From Siphonodentalium dalli (lineage: Eukaryota > Mollusca > Scaphopoda > Gadilida > Siphonodentaliidae), in assembly GCA_032622095.1 (NCBI GenBank), contig CP136061.1, positions 90,683,845 through 90,747,844 of the forward strand: 64,000 nt of DNA. Direction: 5' to 3'. Each line of letters begins with the position of its first letter. Within the stretch, counting starts at the first letter, position 1. Shown in pieces: positions 47,530 to 60,528 of this stretch. Both the position numbers and the translations under genes were made by a program. Below the pieces are notes generated by a model, which saw nothing but the letters and a program-made list of their open reading frames with translations, was not told the origin of the DNA and did not search any database.

Positions 47530-49480
47530 GATTAACAAATTATATGACCATCTGGGATTGCCTCATGAGTCATGTAGAAGGTCATGACAGTTCCACCAGC
47601 TTGGCATAGGACTTATTGTGTATAGCAAAACCGATGATTCCAATGTGTCAAGTCGACAATAGAACGTATACACAAGGCTATATCTAATAATGTTTCCACA
47701 AAATAGCCATTGTAGTTGCTAGCCCTGGTGACCGAGCTCCCGCTTAAAGGTAGTCAATCCGATCATACGCTCCTAAATTACTAATTATTTGGCTTCGCAG
47801 GGTTTCGTGGGTAACAAATATTTGATTATAGTCAAGGAACCCACCTATCAAAGCTCAGAGTGATCAAATATCGATTTTTGTTATTACTCGAGATATGTTA
47901 TAATATGTGGCCCAGAACACGTGATAAAACGGAAGAACTCGTACAAAATTGCGGATGAAGATGGATAACTCTAAAATCAAGTGGTAATACGGCAAAATGT
48001 GTTGATACTTAAGTCTTAAGTGATAATACCGCCTTATTTTGTTGATAAATAACAAGTTTTGGGAAATTTGATACCAATTGACAGTGGTTAGCATTAATTA
48101 TTTCGTCGCAATAAATCTATTCTGATAACTAAAGCGTATTTTGAAGAAATGCTGTTGTTGTATCTTGTTGATATGGGACCGTCTGATCGGATTGAGTACC
48201 TTTAATGCTTACAGTTTTAACTGAGAACACAGTGTTAGAATCATGATATATTTAATAGGTGAGAATGGTAAAACAAATCACCGTTAATGGCATTATTAAC
48301 AGTTATTCACGTTTAACTTGATCTGAGATCACAGAAAACCTATTCATACCGTAGATGGAAAGTTGGAAACTGTTCAAACATATCCTCTCACTACATTCAG
48401 TCACTCGACTGTCTCTGCAGTGTGCCGAGAGCGAATGGGAGATGTTCTTCTTTTTCTTCACTGACCAATTTTATGGACTCACTTAATCCACAGCGCACCA
48501 GGCTTCACATGTTTGTCACTTTTGTGTGTAGTCTGTTGATGGCCAGAATTGTATTCTGACCCGAGTCACAGTGATTGAGGCTGAGCCTGAAGTCGATGAT
48601 AACTAAATCTAAATGAGTAAATCAGTGAGTCAGCTTTTAAATGTCCATTTTCTGATTTCCTTGACCTGACATGCAGTGACAGCTATTAAATTTGGTGAAG
48701 TAGAAGGCACACTTTGCCACTTGCAACACCAACCAGTCCAGGTGAAAAAAGACTTAACATTTAACAGAACAAGTCAAATCACCGTGAGTGGGGACCACAT
48801 ACCAGTGACATTCATTTTCATATTTTTTCAGTCACAGATTCATTTTCATATTTTTTCAGTCACAGACTCATCATTAATCGGTTTCTTATCCCACTGACTG
48901 AGTTTCATTCTCACTGTTCAACTTCAGAAGTCTGGAATGGAGGATTCACCCAAAATGTATGCCCAATCGAGTGGCTTATACCCATACAATTCAGTACGAG
49001 AACCACAACTGAAGCTCGAATGGCAAGCGCCAATAACTAATTCCACTGGTCTGGTCGACGCCATTTTCTGACGAAAATTACGTCATCATTTGCAATGTTG
49101 ACCTAACTGAAACGGTACGGAATCTGACGAGGTTTGCCGAATGCTATGCACCTAGGTCAACTAAATTCACATTAATCATTTAATTTTGAATAAGGTTGAT
49201 TTTGTTTTTCAAATTTAATAGTGTTGTTGTGGGGAGGCTGATCGAAGAAGAAAAATAAATTCGTACCTGGCTCAGGCACTCCGCTCATTGTTCCGTCAAA
49301 CTCCACGAGTAACACTTCCGCCTTTAGCGTAGTGGAGGGTGAGCGCTAGGAACGAGTCCACCATAAAGGCCCCATAGGTCGGAATCGCCCGGATGTAAAA
49401 ATTGAGGTCGATAGAGTATAGAAATTAGTGACTTCACAACTATACTTGCGTCGCTTACGAACCGTAAAACAACCTTTGGG
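47530..49480. other. Intron 2, no gene seen
   Basis: No element recognised. A 32-bp tandem pair (TTCATTTTCATATTTTTTCA) is at about 48811-48868. Confidence 0.5.
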
Positions 49481-49489
49481 TTGTGATAA

Positions 49490-50105
49490 TAACTAATTAT
49501 GTTGAGAGATGCCTTTGTATTTCAAGCCTATGTACGGTAGTAAAATGTACGATTGTCTGTTTCCAAAGCATGTGCTGAATATATTTCTCTCTCGTAGAAT
49601 ATAGGAATGGTCGACTGCTATTAGTCCATGTCGATACTTTCTACTCTGGCTATGCACGTATAGATTATATTCCACCCGTTTAAAATGTGTGAACTGTGTT
49701 ATGTTCTGACGGGGAACTTCATAGAATTCAACAAACAAAACAGGGAATTATATTTCTTTGTTATATAGTGTACATGTTCCTTAATAATCTATTTCACAGT
49801 AGGGGCCATGGTACCCGGAAGAAATTCCACGACTGTACGGGACGCAAATTAGACTTGGAAATTTGACATATTTCATGCATGCAATATTCTCGAGCTGGGA
49901 CCTACACTTACTGTGGAATATCCTTCAATATCGGTACATAATTATTACCGAGGAACAGGTATTACTCAAGAAATATATTATAGCTGCAATGTTTGTGTCA
50001 ATGTTATAAGCTTCCCTGACAGGACATGAACACGTTCCCATTATTTGAAGTGGTGGATTATGATCTCTACATACGGACGTAATCAGAGTAGAGATTCATG
50101 AAATG
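49490..50105. mobile_element. Palindromic element family, copy A
   Basis: Inverted relative of copy B (51790-52330), about 80% identical by eye. The element is itself roughly palindromic: GTAGAGATCATAATCCACC at one end corresponds to the complement of GGGTGGAATATAATCTCTA at the other, and TGTTCCT...TAATAAT...CCACAGTA occurs in both halves. No transposase. Copy A lacks about 72 bp present in the centre of copy B, between two GGTA words. Confidence 0.78.
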
Positions 50106-51789
50106 CATTTTACCAACAATGTGGGGGGGGGAGTGAATATGGGTGTGTCGGGCCGGAAAAATTGGTAATGAATTTGTTTTCCTACACTGAAATTTACTGA
50201 CGTCCTTTATTAATCTTATATAGACTCATATCTATATCATTTAGAAAACATTTAACTCCATGTGGGCCAGGGTCTATATATGGTCTGAGGTTCCAAGCAT
50301 TCTGGCAAAAACAACTCGATGTTGCCAAGATTGTGCTTGCTATATCACTTGATACAGTGCGTTTGCCTATACATACATGTTTGTGTTATTTCGTTACTGC
50401 ACCAGCTGTCACTTTTAACAACATGGGCTAACCGTTATACATGACTAAAGCAATATTATGTGGGCATTATCGTGTCTATGTATGTTGTTGTCAGTCATTG
50501 GACTCCATGATAACACAACAAACAAAATATTAATTATATTTTATACCCCACTTATAATAGTAAGATTACAGTTACGTCATGTGTGGTGCTCCTGGCAATG
50601 TGTCCAACCTGTTTCTGGGTTAATTGGAGATTTTACCTCATTAAAACTCGATATCGTGGTCAACGTTCTTGGGAAGATTGTCGGCAGATCGAAAATTCAA
50701 ACATGAGTCAGAATGAGTGAAGGTTTTATTGAGGTAGTTATACGTGGTGGCGAAAGATGGTGTCGAATTGATACCTCTATATTCAATAGATATCTAAGTT
50801 ACCAAACTTGTTCTTATATATTTTTAACTGGCGATATATTTTTTTAAATTTATAATAAAGGCATGGCCTGACTCAGTTAGCATTGTCATGGAACTCCATT
50901 GGCATAATATGACTGAAGGGGTAACTCTAAAAGTGCTGAAGGGAATACACAGGTTTTGAAATTGTGCTGAAGAGTAGACATGTTTTTAAATCTCGTTCTA
51001 AATGACGTTTAGTTTTCGTGACTGTCATGAGTTCTGTAATTAATTGTTACGTTCCAATGAACATTAAATCAATTGAAAACAAATATGATTTTCAGAAACA
51101 CAGTTTAATGAACGGTGTTAGTGCAGACCAGAAACCCTGCATGTGTACCCGTGTGTGCCCTTCAGTACATTTACAAACCCTGTGTACCATTCGGTACCTT
51201 TTTTGGTGAGAGTGACCCCTTCAGCCATAATATGGCTTTAGTCCCGTAAAACTATTAGCCCCGTGTGGGCGACAGGCGTACTATAGACACATGGAGTAAT
51301 TATAATTATAATGCAAAATATAACCATGGGGTTTAATCCATGTATTACCAACTCGTCCTTCCAGACATCAAACCATAGTTTCTAGCCGCATACTGACAGG
51401 CCCTGGATCTCCAATCAGTCACCATATTGCTACACAATACACACCTACAATATTAGTTCACACCCAAGGAATGGATCTGATGTGAATTCCAGTGGCAATT
51501 TTGAGTTATATTTGCCAGAATGCTTGTATTTGTACCGCTATTAGATCCTCAGGCCATATATATACATCCAACATGCAGTTAAATATGCTTTAAATGATAA
51601 ATATTCATGTATGTAAGAGTCTATGTACCATTAATAAAGGACAGCATGAGTAAATTTCAGCGTAGGAACAAAATTGCACTACTCACCTTTTCCAGCCCCG
51701 ACACACCCACCAACCCTCCCGCCTTGTGTCTGGAACAAAAATCTGCAGGCGCCCCCCCTTGCCAGGGAGGTTATATATTTGGCTAGATC

Positions 51790-52330
51790 ATTGCATGTCA
51801 TGAATCTCTACTCTGACTACGTCCGTATATATAGAGATCACAATTCACCAGACCAGTTCAAATCATGTTCATGTTTGACAGGGAAGTTTATAACATTGAT
51901 AAAAACATTGCAGCTATAATATATTTCTTAGGTAATAACTGTTCCTCGGTAATAATAATGTACCGGTATTCCACAGTAAGTGTATGTCCCGTCTCGAGAT
52001 TGCATGCATGAACTATATCAAATTGTTGAGCCAAGTCTGATTTGCATCCTTACAGTCGTGGAATTTCTTCCGGGTAATCAATACAATGTTTATTGCGATA
52101 TCGACTCACAAACGTGGCAAAAAATCATACAATCTGGAATTGGTACCATGGCCCCTACTGTGAAATAGATTATTAAGGAACAAAGAAATTTATTCCCTGC
52201 TTTGTGTGTTGAATTCTATGAATTAGTTCCCTGTCAGAATATAACAAAGTTCCCATATTTTAGATGGGTGGAATATAATCTCTACATGCGTAACCATCGT
52301 ACATTTTACTACCATATGTAGGCTTATTTA
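51790..52330. mobile_element. Palindromic element family, copy B
   Basis: As copy A but in the opposite orientation, with a further segment of about 72 bp (52072-52143) between GGTA words at the centre. Its right end abuts the inverted repeat arm 52330-52562. Confidence 0.78.
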
Positions 52331-52562
52331 TTATTATATTATAATTTTGTTCCTGTCTACCCCCCTTGTACTATAGATGCAATTTTAAAATATCCACCAA
52401 ATTATTGTCAACACACAGGGACTATTATTCTCACAAGGACAAATAAGATCTAACAGAAATGCAGGGATTGCGAATCGAAAATAGATAACAACGCTGGAAA
52501 AGCATGCGGGGACACATATCTCATATCAAAATGGCGGTGCTTCCGGTCGAGATTGGCAGGTC
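52330..52562. repeat. Arm of an inverted repeat pair (partner 46217-46445)
   Basis: Contains TGTTCCTGTCTACCCCCCTT, GTCAACACACAGGGACTATT and CAAAATGGCGGTGCTTCCGG, the complement of text at 46217-46445. With copies B and C adjacent on matching sides, the duplicated unit was probably larger than either element. Confidence 0.8.
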
Positions 52563-52569
52563 GCTTATG

Positions 52570-53003
52570 GTTACAGTGAAGTAATTATTTCCCATAGGCC
52601 TCAGTGTTAACATATAATGGCCTGCAGCCCTGACTATCCACGAATTGTGATGAGTGAGTACATGATCATCCAGATTGGCATCTGCGCAAAGTTTCTGCAT
52701 GAAAAAAATCATATCGTCGAGCATGAAATATACCTTTAAATTTGGTCAGAATTGCATGAAAAAAATATTGACATTTTTTACCTCCCACCAAAAAAAATTC
52801 AATCCAGGAACCACGTGCTTTGCAATGGGCCAATGTTTTGTTTGGAGTCTGAAATTTCAAGAGGAGTGATTGCATGTATTTTATATGTTTAAATATCGAA
52901 ACTACTATTAACCAACCAGAGCCCAGATTTTTTTTAATTCTCTCCTGCGTCTTGGTCCAAAATCCGTTGGAGGGCGCTACCAATCGAATTACTTCACTGT
53001 AAC
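52570..53003. mobile_element. MITE of 434 bp with 17-bp perfect TIRs
   Basis: Starts GTTACAGTGAAGTAATT and ends with its exact complement AATTACTTCACTGTAAC. Interior includes CTATCCACGAATTGTGAT, GCGCAAAGTTTCTGCAT and TCCGTTGGAGGGCGCTACCA. A 5'-truncated copy in the same orientation is at 58798-59100. No coding frame. Confidence 0.88.
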
Positions 53004-53096
53004 TTAAAGTGACAACAGCGTCAATGACATGCCATCTGAAAATGGCACAAATCGGTCACTGGACTCTTCACATTTGAAAATAAAATACGAAATCTC

Positions 53097-53553
53097 TTGT
53101 AATACTCCCCAGGTTCTTTTACACTAAGTTGGCAACTCTCAGAACATGTTGATGATATTTATTCATACAAATATTTACAAGTTAACATCATCGCAGGTAG
53201 TCACGGAGATTCACATACTAACATCTTCTCACACTATACGTTCGGATCAAGAGAGCGTTCAGAAACAAGAGAGAGAGAGTATGGACTCTGACAGTCTATA
53301 TATGATGATAAATGCCAACACCCCAGTCAGTTGTCAGAAGCCGATAGGTCCAACGTGGAGTGGCCCTCCAAACAGGTTGATTTAATATATTCTTTATGGG
53401 ATCACTAGCCCGTGAGGAAATAGCACAGGCCATTTCATCCTGGGTTAGTTTCCCACGCATAAAATATGGACATTTGAGCTAGGGCATTGACTTGTAAATT
53501 AACCTTACTTACGCCGTGTAACATACGAAAGTGTTAGATGTCTCATCACCTTT
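53097..53553. repeat. Repeat shared with 58607-58771
   Basis: 53097-53187 (AATACTCCCCAGGTTCTTTT ... CAAGTTAACATCATCGCAG) and 53474-53553 (TTGAGCTAGGGCATTGACTT ... ACGAAAGTGTTA) are both present in the other copy, where they are directly joined; the 285 bp between them here look like an insertion or were lost there. Confidence 0.82.
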
Positions 53554-54780
53554 ATCAAGATTTTTGTCCTAAGACAAAAAACTTGATGATTCCGTGATAG
53601 AGATCCAAACCATCCCATTTGGAATATACATGTAACACAATAACACACAAGTTCCTAACACAGGAATGTCATACTCCCATAGTTCGTTGCTCGAGCGAAA
53701 TCTTTGATAACTATGAATTGTTCCAATACAGAAGAATGTCATAATCCTAGAACAAGCTTTGGTTCTGCAGAGTCGGCTCTGATCCAGCGTTGGAAGTTAA
53801 TGGTGCCTCTCCCTATTAACCCTGTTTGTCCTGGCTATATTCCGAATCATCGGTTGATCCAGATCCAGCGTTGGAGAACAACGGTGCCTTTCCCGGTCAT
53901 TCCCGGACGTCCTAACCATGTTCTAAATAATCGCCTTGTTTCGGTATAAAAATTGAGATAAACTTCAACTTGACCTTGAATTCGGTCGAAATTCGGTGAA
54001 GGATCAATATGGTTTAATATCCAGGGTATGACTTCCTGTTGTGGGTTATATTGCTTTGTCTCGATACGAAAGTTGATTAAATTTCAACTTGATCTTGAAT
54101 TCGGGCATAAATTAAATAAAGGTCAATATGGTTTTGTCTAGTGTAGGACTTCATACGTTGTGTAAGAACTGAAATTAACTCTGGTCAATGTCATCAGCGT
54201 GTAAAATCACGCTTATACGTGTAGAACACGTTTCATTCTTGAGATGATCATCTAACCGACTAAAAATTAGTTGGGCTTAAAGGCCCTATATATACCAGCA
54301 TATACAATAATCTAGAAAATAAAAAAATTCACAATTCATTGGCATCGACGTGTCAAACCTCGTCGCTCGTGTCAAAATCACTATCCATTAACATGGAATG
54401 CCAAATTAAACATCTCTATATATACCAGCATGTACATCAATGCTCTATAACATAAACAATACCCACACCCAGGACATTTTATATAAATGTCATATATTTC
54501 ACATATATCTATTCCTTGTGAAAGCGAACTACAATTTCACAATGGACATAAAATGTACAACCCTGACAATTTGCTTGGCTTATTGGTTCACATACTAATT
54601 ATATATTGGTCATTATAGAAATAAAATATCATTCCCATTTCATTCCGACATGTCTCTTTAACTTAAAATCAATAGTTCGGTCACAATACGAATTTTATTT
54701 TGCTAATCTCAGTCAACTGTTAAACCAAATGTGTAAGCTAATTTCTAATTCATATGTTCCCTGTTCCTCGTAAGATATGA
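53554..54780. other. Intron 2, no gene seen
   Basis: Short repeated TGATCCAGCGTTGGA... and GATCCAGCGTTGGAGAACAA words near 53780-53880 and AATTCGGTCGAAATTC-like text near 53980-54110; no recognisable element. Confidence 0.5.
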
Positions 54781-54788
54781 ATTATCGA

Positions 54789-55938
54789 CAGTGTTCGCGC
54801 TGTCGGTAGCCAAATTAGCCAATGGCTAATCCTTTTCGAATTTGGCTAATAAAAATTTCATTTGGCTAAACTTTTGGCTAAACTTTTTTTGAACCCAAAT
54901 GGAGACTGAAAGCGTGGAGCCAGAAAGCTAATTAATAAAAGCGCTCAATAGATCGACATTCAAGACGAAGTTAGGTGACGAATGTATTTCATTATTTTCG
55001 TACTTATGAAATATCGTACAAAGGGAACCCCGATCGACAACTCTATCAACCAACCAAGCGATCACAAAGTGATATGCAATCATCTTTAGTTTTCACAAGA
55101 CGGACATTCAAAGGTTGAATTATGACAATGTGAAGAAAGCAATGTTTTGTAAAGTGCATTGACGCCGGTATATAAGCAATTTGTTCGTAACAGGCTGTTT
55201 TAATCTGGAGAAAGATTATGTCACCCTGCACGAAGCAGCAAAGGGTCATTATTAATTTTTACATTTAATCCCCTAATCCCCCATTCAGCCCATTGTCTGT
55301 CTGATCACTCACGGTGCGCCTGCACAATGCATGTATATGATGACATTGTATTTATGACGGTCGAGGTTTATGAGCACCAAGTGTAAGACAATAGCTTAAT
55401 CAGCCAAATGTGAATCACGACAGATATTTTGTGGCTATTTGTCGTCAATACCGATACAGTCAAAATAATATGCATGCTTTTATGACAGATTGTAATTTGA
55501 TAATGGCGTAACAATATTAAGTTATTAGTTTCCAGATGTCACTTAAATATTTATCCTTGGATAAATATTTAATGATTTAAAAAAAGATATTGATATAAAA
55601 CAAAAAAATAATTACATTAAGAAGGACAATCCTGGGTTACCCCCCCCCCAAATCACTCTTTCACATAAAGATTAATAAATTTGTAATAAATGACATATAT
55701 AAAAATACTTCTAGTTCATCAAAATTGTTTAGATTATTGTGTATTTTACCTGTGTCTGTTAGATTTTACGTTTTAGTCATTAATTGTGAACCGACCAGAA
55801 AACGATGATTTAATTTGGCCAAAGTTTTTTTTAATTTGGCCAAAAAACATTTGGCTAAAGTTTTTTTCATTTGGCTAATAAAATTTTCATTTGGCTAAAC
55901 TTTTGGCTAAAGTTTTTTTCGGTCCAGCGCGAACACTG
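54789..55938. mobile_element. hAT-like non-autonomous element with perfect 8-bp TSD
   Basis: Ends are CAGTGTTCGCGCTG at 54789 and its exact complement CAGCGCGAACACTG ending at 55938. The flanks are the identical 8-mer ATTATCGA at 54781-54788 and 55939-55946. A CAGTG terminus with an 8-bp target duplication is the hAT superfamily signature. Subterminal ATTTGGCTAA words are clustered at both ends (several at 54813-54895 and at 55815-55918), as is usual for transposase binding sites. No hAT transposase or other long frame is inside, so it must move in trans. Lies in intron 2. A clean TSD suggests the insertion is comparatively young. Confidence 0.93.
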
Positions 55939-55946
55939 ATTATCGA

Positions 55947-57299
55947 TATGGTGAACAATACTTAATTTATATGTGATATGTATGAAATTTTACAAAGCAG
56001 TCAACTTTTCAAATACATCCACAACATGCGTGGACATTCATTTAAGTTGTTCGCCTGACCGACTCCACTCGGGTGCAACATAATTGACTTAGTCTTGTAT
56101 CGTCTCTCGTGCGGTCAATGGAAAATCTACCATTGTCCTGGTTGAACAGTTTGGCCAGTTTGCATAATTGATACCCTGGGGGCAATGTTTGATTTATATC
56201 AAAATATTCACCGGACAGCTGTAGTGTGTTTTGGCTAGATGCATGTATTTCAGTCGTTGCCTCTCATTGTCATCTGAGTCTCGATGGATGTAGCCATTGT
56301 TTTTATCTGGACTCAATGTTTCGTCTATGCTTATGTTTTGGAATATTACGCTGTGTGAATGATTATGGTTTTCAAGTACATTTATCCAATAATATCTTCC
56401 ATGAAATTAACAGGATTATTTTCGGATCCATTTAAATTCCGTTAAAGGTAAGTTTTTTTCTTCTTTTTTCTTCTTTCTATTCTGTTCCGGGTAAATTGTG
56501 ACGTCCCCAGACTTACATACATAATGTTGGAATCATGTAAGGGTCCGGTATAACCCACAGACACTCTAAAATTCCAGAAACAGTGTTAATAATGGTACCA
56601 TCAGTTTTCTATGCATTCTTTTCTTGTGGTTGCATATACCTTGATATTTATTTTATTTTTCAACCTTTCAACCGAATCTGAGCGTGTCGAAACACAAAAT
56701 ACCACTAACCATCCGTGTAAATATTCTTGCAAAAAACAAAGGTTTCGAATACTTCAAATTTCAAGTGTCTACATCTGGACTATAATTTATTTAATTTTAA
56801 GTTTCTCGATTCACTTCAACTAATTTCTTTTTAAACATATATTTCTCTGGGCGCAACCAGTCTCTTGACAAACTGTCATAAATAATTAATGTTTTCAAAT
56901 AGATCATCCGAGGACAATAAAACTAATCTTAATTCACTGACAGAACAATTTTAACAAAATTCCCAATCATAATTTGTTCAAAACAAGAACTCACTAAAAT
57001 CATACTGATTAACTTGAAAATATCCTAAAATCAGCAGTAAATTTTGCATACCTATATAACCTGCATATTAAATGGTGTAATAATTTAATACATGTTCAAC
57101 CAGAACTTCAAGAACATTTGTTCAGTGGTTTACATCACAATTAATTTATTTAAACTTCAAACAAGTTTACCAAGAGTGCGCTAATACTCTATGTAAATGC
57201 CTTCAACTTACCCAGAACAACTACAAAGACCACAAAAGATCTATTACGAAACCAAAACTCATGTAAGACCAGACTACTTTTGTTTTTGACAAAATCCTA
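55947..57299. other. Intron 2, no gene seen
   Basis: No element recognised. Open frames here are short and without family resemblance. Confidence 0.5.
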
Positions 57300-57469
57300 C
57301 TATATATATATACCATAATAGGCTTCAATGATACTGTTTAAATTACATAACCATAACTTGTGCTTCTTTATCTGGAAATTTTCAGCTAACTCCAACTTGT
57401 TTGAAAACAAGCCGACAGACAAACTAACTGTGTATTCACTACATCTGTATATAAATGCATCATCCAATA

Positions 57470-58480
57470 ATTCACTGGAATCTCTTCTCGTACAGATTGT
57501 CAAATCAATCTTATCAATAGGATACCATCAAGCGATGGACACAAATTTTCTTCCAGTGATTATTTCTTATAGCTGATAACATTTTTCAAATTGACGCAAC
57601 AATTTTGAAACAACAACTCAACAAAGAAAAACGCTGACACAACTGTAATTTTCAAGCATACCTAATATGGCAAAATTGACGCAACAATTTAAACTATAAC
57701 TGTGTATTCCCTGAACAACTTTTTGCTTTACCCACATATTGTTCAATGAAAAAAAAGTAATATTATCAACAGATTACTCGATGTGAGAATTTTCTTCTTC
57801 ACAATATCTCTATCATGCATAATTTAACAATTCACTGGGAGTCATTCTCGCGTAGATTGACACATCAATCTTATCCAATTCTTGGATACCATAGCGCTGG
57901 ACACATAATTTTATCCCAGTAACTATTATTATGCCTAGTAACATTTGTCAGATTTAATAATAATGGCCAATTTACACAACAATTTGACCAGATATAATTT
58001 ATTTCAAATTGACGCAACAATTTTTGAAAAAACAACTCAACATAGAAAACACTGATACAACAGTAATTTTCAAGCATACCTAATATGGAAAAATTGACGC
58101 AACAATTTTAAGCCAAAGATAAATCGACTTAATGTCCGAGGGGTTCAAATTGACACATAGAAAACACTGATACAACAGTAATTTTCAAGAATACCTAATA
58201 TGGAGAAATTGACGCAACAATTTTAAGCCAAAGATAAATCGACTTAATGTCTGAGGGGTTCAAATTGACACATAGAAAACACTGACACAACAGTAATTTT
58301 CAAGCATACCTAATATGGAAAAATTGACTCAACAATTTTAAGCCAAAGATAAATCGACTTAATGTCTGAGGGGTTCAAGTTGACACATAGAAAACACTGA
58401 CACAACAGTAATTTTCAAGTATACCTAATATGGAAAAATTGACGCAACAATTTTAAGCCAAAGATAATTCTACCTATGAA
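57470..58480. repeat. Tandem repeats: ~445-bp pair leading into 117-bp units
   Basis: CAATCTTATCAATAGGATACCATCAAGCGA text at about 57507 recurs diverged at about 57868. From about 58034 a 117-118 bp unit (ATAGAAAACACTGATACAAC ... AAATTGACGCAACAATTTTA ... GTCCGAGGGGTTCAAATTGA) repeats almost four times to 58470 with few differences, so this part is younger. Confidence 0.88.
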
Positions 58481-58606
58481 GAGTTGTGAACCAGCCAATA
58501 ATGCAAATTGGCTCATACCTTGTTTCCTTCCGTCTTTCTTTCTCCGTGACCACCTGAATCCCCGTCCAAGAATTCCAAGAAATATACTGCTCACAGCACC
58601 ACTTAA

Positions 58607-58771
58607 GAGATGTAATACTCCCCAGATTCTTTTACACTAAGTAGGCAACTCTCAGAACATGTTGATGATATTTATTCATACAAATATTTACAAGTTAACA
58701 TCGTCGCAGTTGAGCTAGGGCATTGACTTGTAAATTAACCTTACTTACGCCGTGTAACATACGAAAGTGTT
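58607..58771. repeat. Joined copy of 53097-53187 and 53474-53553
   Basis: Reads GTAATACTCCCCAGATTCTT through GAAAGTGTTA without the 285-bp interval seen at 53188-53473. Confidence 0.85.
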
Positions 58772-58797
58772 ACACTCTATCCTGAATTTCTTTTCGT

Positions 58798-59100
58798 CTT
58801 AACATATAATGGCATGTAGCCATGACTATCCACGAATTGTGATAAATGAGTACATGATCACCAGGAATGGCATCTGCGCAAAGTTTCTGCATAAAAAAAA
58901 ATCATATCATCGAGATTGAAATGTACCTTTAAATTTGGGATTTATAATATAGAGTCAGAATTGCATGAACAAAATATTGACATTTTTTACTTCCCACCAA
59001 AAAAATTCAATCCAGAGCCCAGAATTTTTTTAATTCTCTCCTACATCTTTGTCCAAAATCCGTTGGAGGGCGCTACCAATCGAATTACATCACTGTAACC
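58798..59100. mobile_element. Truncated copy of the 52570-53003 MITE
   Basis: Retains TTAACATATAATGGC through GAATTACATCACTGTAAC. It lacks the left TIR, and a stretch of about 110 bp present at 52810-52920 is missing. Confidence 0.85.
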
Positions 59101-59149
59101 TAAAATTATCACTAATTGTTTAGCTAATTAACGTATTTTATCGGCAATC

Positions 59150-59867
59150 TATTGTGACATTCCTTCACTATTTATCTATTCGTTACGCGATTGGCGGACA
59201 TTCTTTAAGCTACGCCCATCGCATGTCACTCAAGTTACCCCGGCAGATTCAAACGTCTCGCTGGGTCGTGTTATTGGGGTTCGTCTCGCTGGGTCGTGTT
59301 ATCGGGTCACGTCTCGGTGGGTCGTGTTTAGAGGGTCATATTCTCAGCGGGTCGCTTTTAGTGTCGCAATTGCGGTGCATCATGGGAAAGGGTCGTGTTG
59401 CTGTATAAACAAACCAGACACGATCTCGTGCGCACTCCAGCGGAATTATTCTTTGTAGACAGTCAAACGGAACTAGTGTCAGTATTTAACCTGACATTTA
59501 AAGACTCATTGGGGGCATTTGTCAAGACTTTCGGGGATTTCGGAGTGCCACCCCTGTCTTTGGCTGTTGGTTATCAATTGGCTATTTGCCTAATTGATTG
59601 ATTTATGCCAGTTAGCTGGCTGTTGGTCATACTTTGGCCGTTTGAGAATCAGGAAGATACAGTTATTTTATGGGCATTTTAGCCCACACTCACATGAAAG
59701 AGACACAAGAGAGCTTTGGTGGTAATATACCTTCATGCATTCTTATGTGAATCATTCTGTGGAATATTGGATATTGTTCTAAAAAATCATATTGCTTTGT
59801 AACTGTTTGTCTGTGGTCACATAATGATACTCAGTGTGCTCATACATTGATAGTCCTACTAGGGATT
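59150..59867. other. Short GGGTCGTGTTA repeats, no gene seen
   Basis: GTCTCGCTGGGTCGTGTTAT and related GGGTC words repeat four to five times at 59255-59400. A short frame runs over 59395-59601 but has no family resemblance. Confidence 0.45.
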
Positions 59868-59990
59868 AAGAGGCTTCACATAGCCTGAGGAGATCAATTC
59901 AAGACACATACTCAAGCAGTTAAGAACTTTAGAGGCTTCACATAGGGAGATCAATCCAACACACAGACTCAAGCAGTCAAGAACAGACAG
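59868..59990. repeat. Tandem pair of about 62 bp
   Basis: AGAGGCTTCACATAG ... GAGATCAAT(T/C)CAA ... CTCAAGCAGT(T/C)AAGAAC occurs twice in succession. Confidence 0.85.
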
Positions 59991-60528
59991 CAGATTATTC
60001 AAGAAGAAAGTTCCAAGCAACCACAGATACATTTCCTGTAACGTTGAGTTTTGGGGCAAAGAGAATTATCCACGCTACTCAGATGTCATTACAAGAACCC
60101 GGACCACGTTACACATATTATATACCATTTGGAAGAGGAACCAAAAAAATATATATTCCACCAGAAAACGAAGCACATGTGGCCTAGGACTGTCCACCAA
60201 GTGATAGAGATTCATTCCAAGACTCCCCATTGTCAAACCAGAATGCATCATAATTCAAACTAAGAGATAGAATTATTCCCTTCCATTGAGTATAATAGAC
60301 TTAATAGTACAGACCGGATCAAAATTAAATACAGGACACACCTTGGTACCTCGATAAAAACAACATGTTCCCAGTTTAATCGACCGGATCAGTTAGTAAT
60401 ACAATGTTCTGGAGTTCCTCTTTTAAATGGTATATAACATGGAATATGTTGTATATGATTTGATCTGGAGATTCGAAAATTAAGTGAGCCTTTAAATAGT
60501 CGTACAATGTGTTAATTCTACTCCACAG

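Noticed and set aside
52056-52142. Possible extra exon of the PAN-domain gene (YNVYCDIDSQTWQKIIQ)
   Set aside because: Its phases (in 1, out 1) cannot sit between exon 2 (ends phase 0) and exon 3 (starts phase 0), and it lies inside a repeated palindromic element.
59395-59601. Small + strand gene of 68 residues
   Set aside because: No signal peptide, domain or splice context; begins with a non-ATG start in a repeat-rich stretch.
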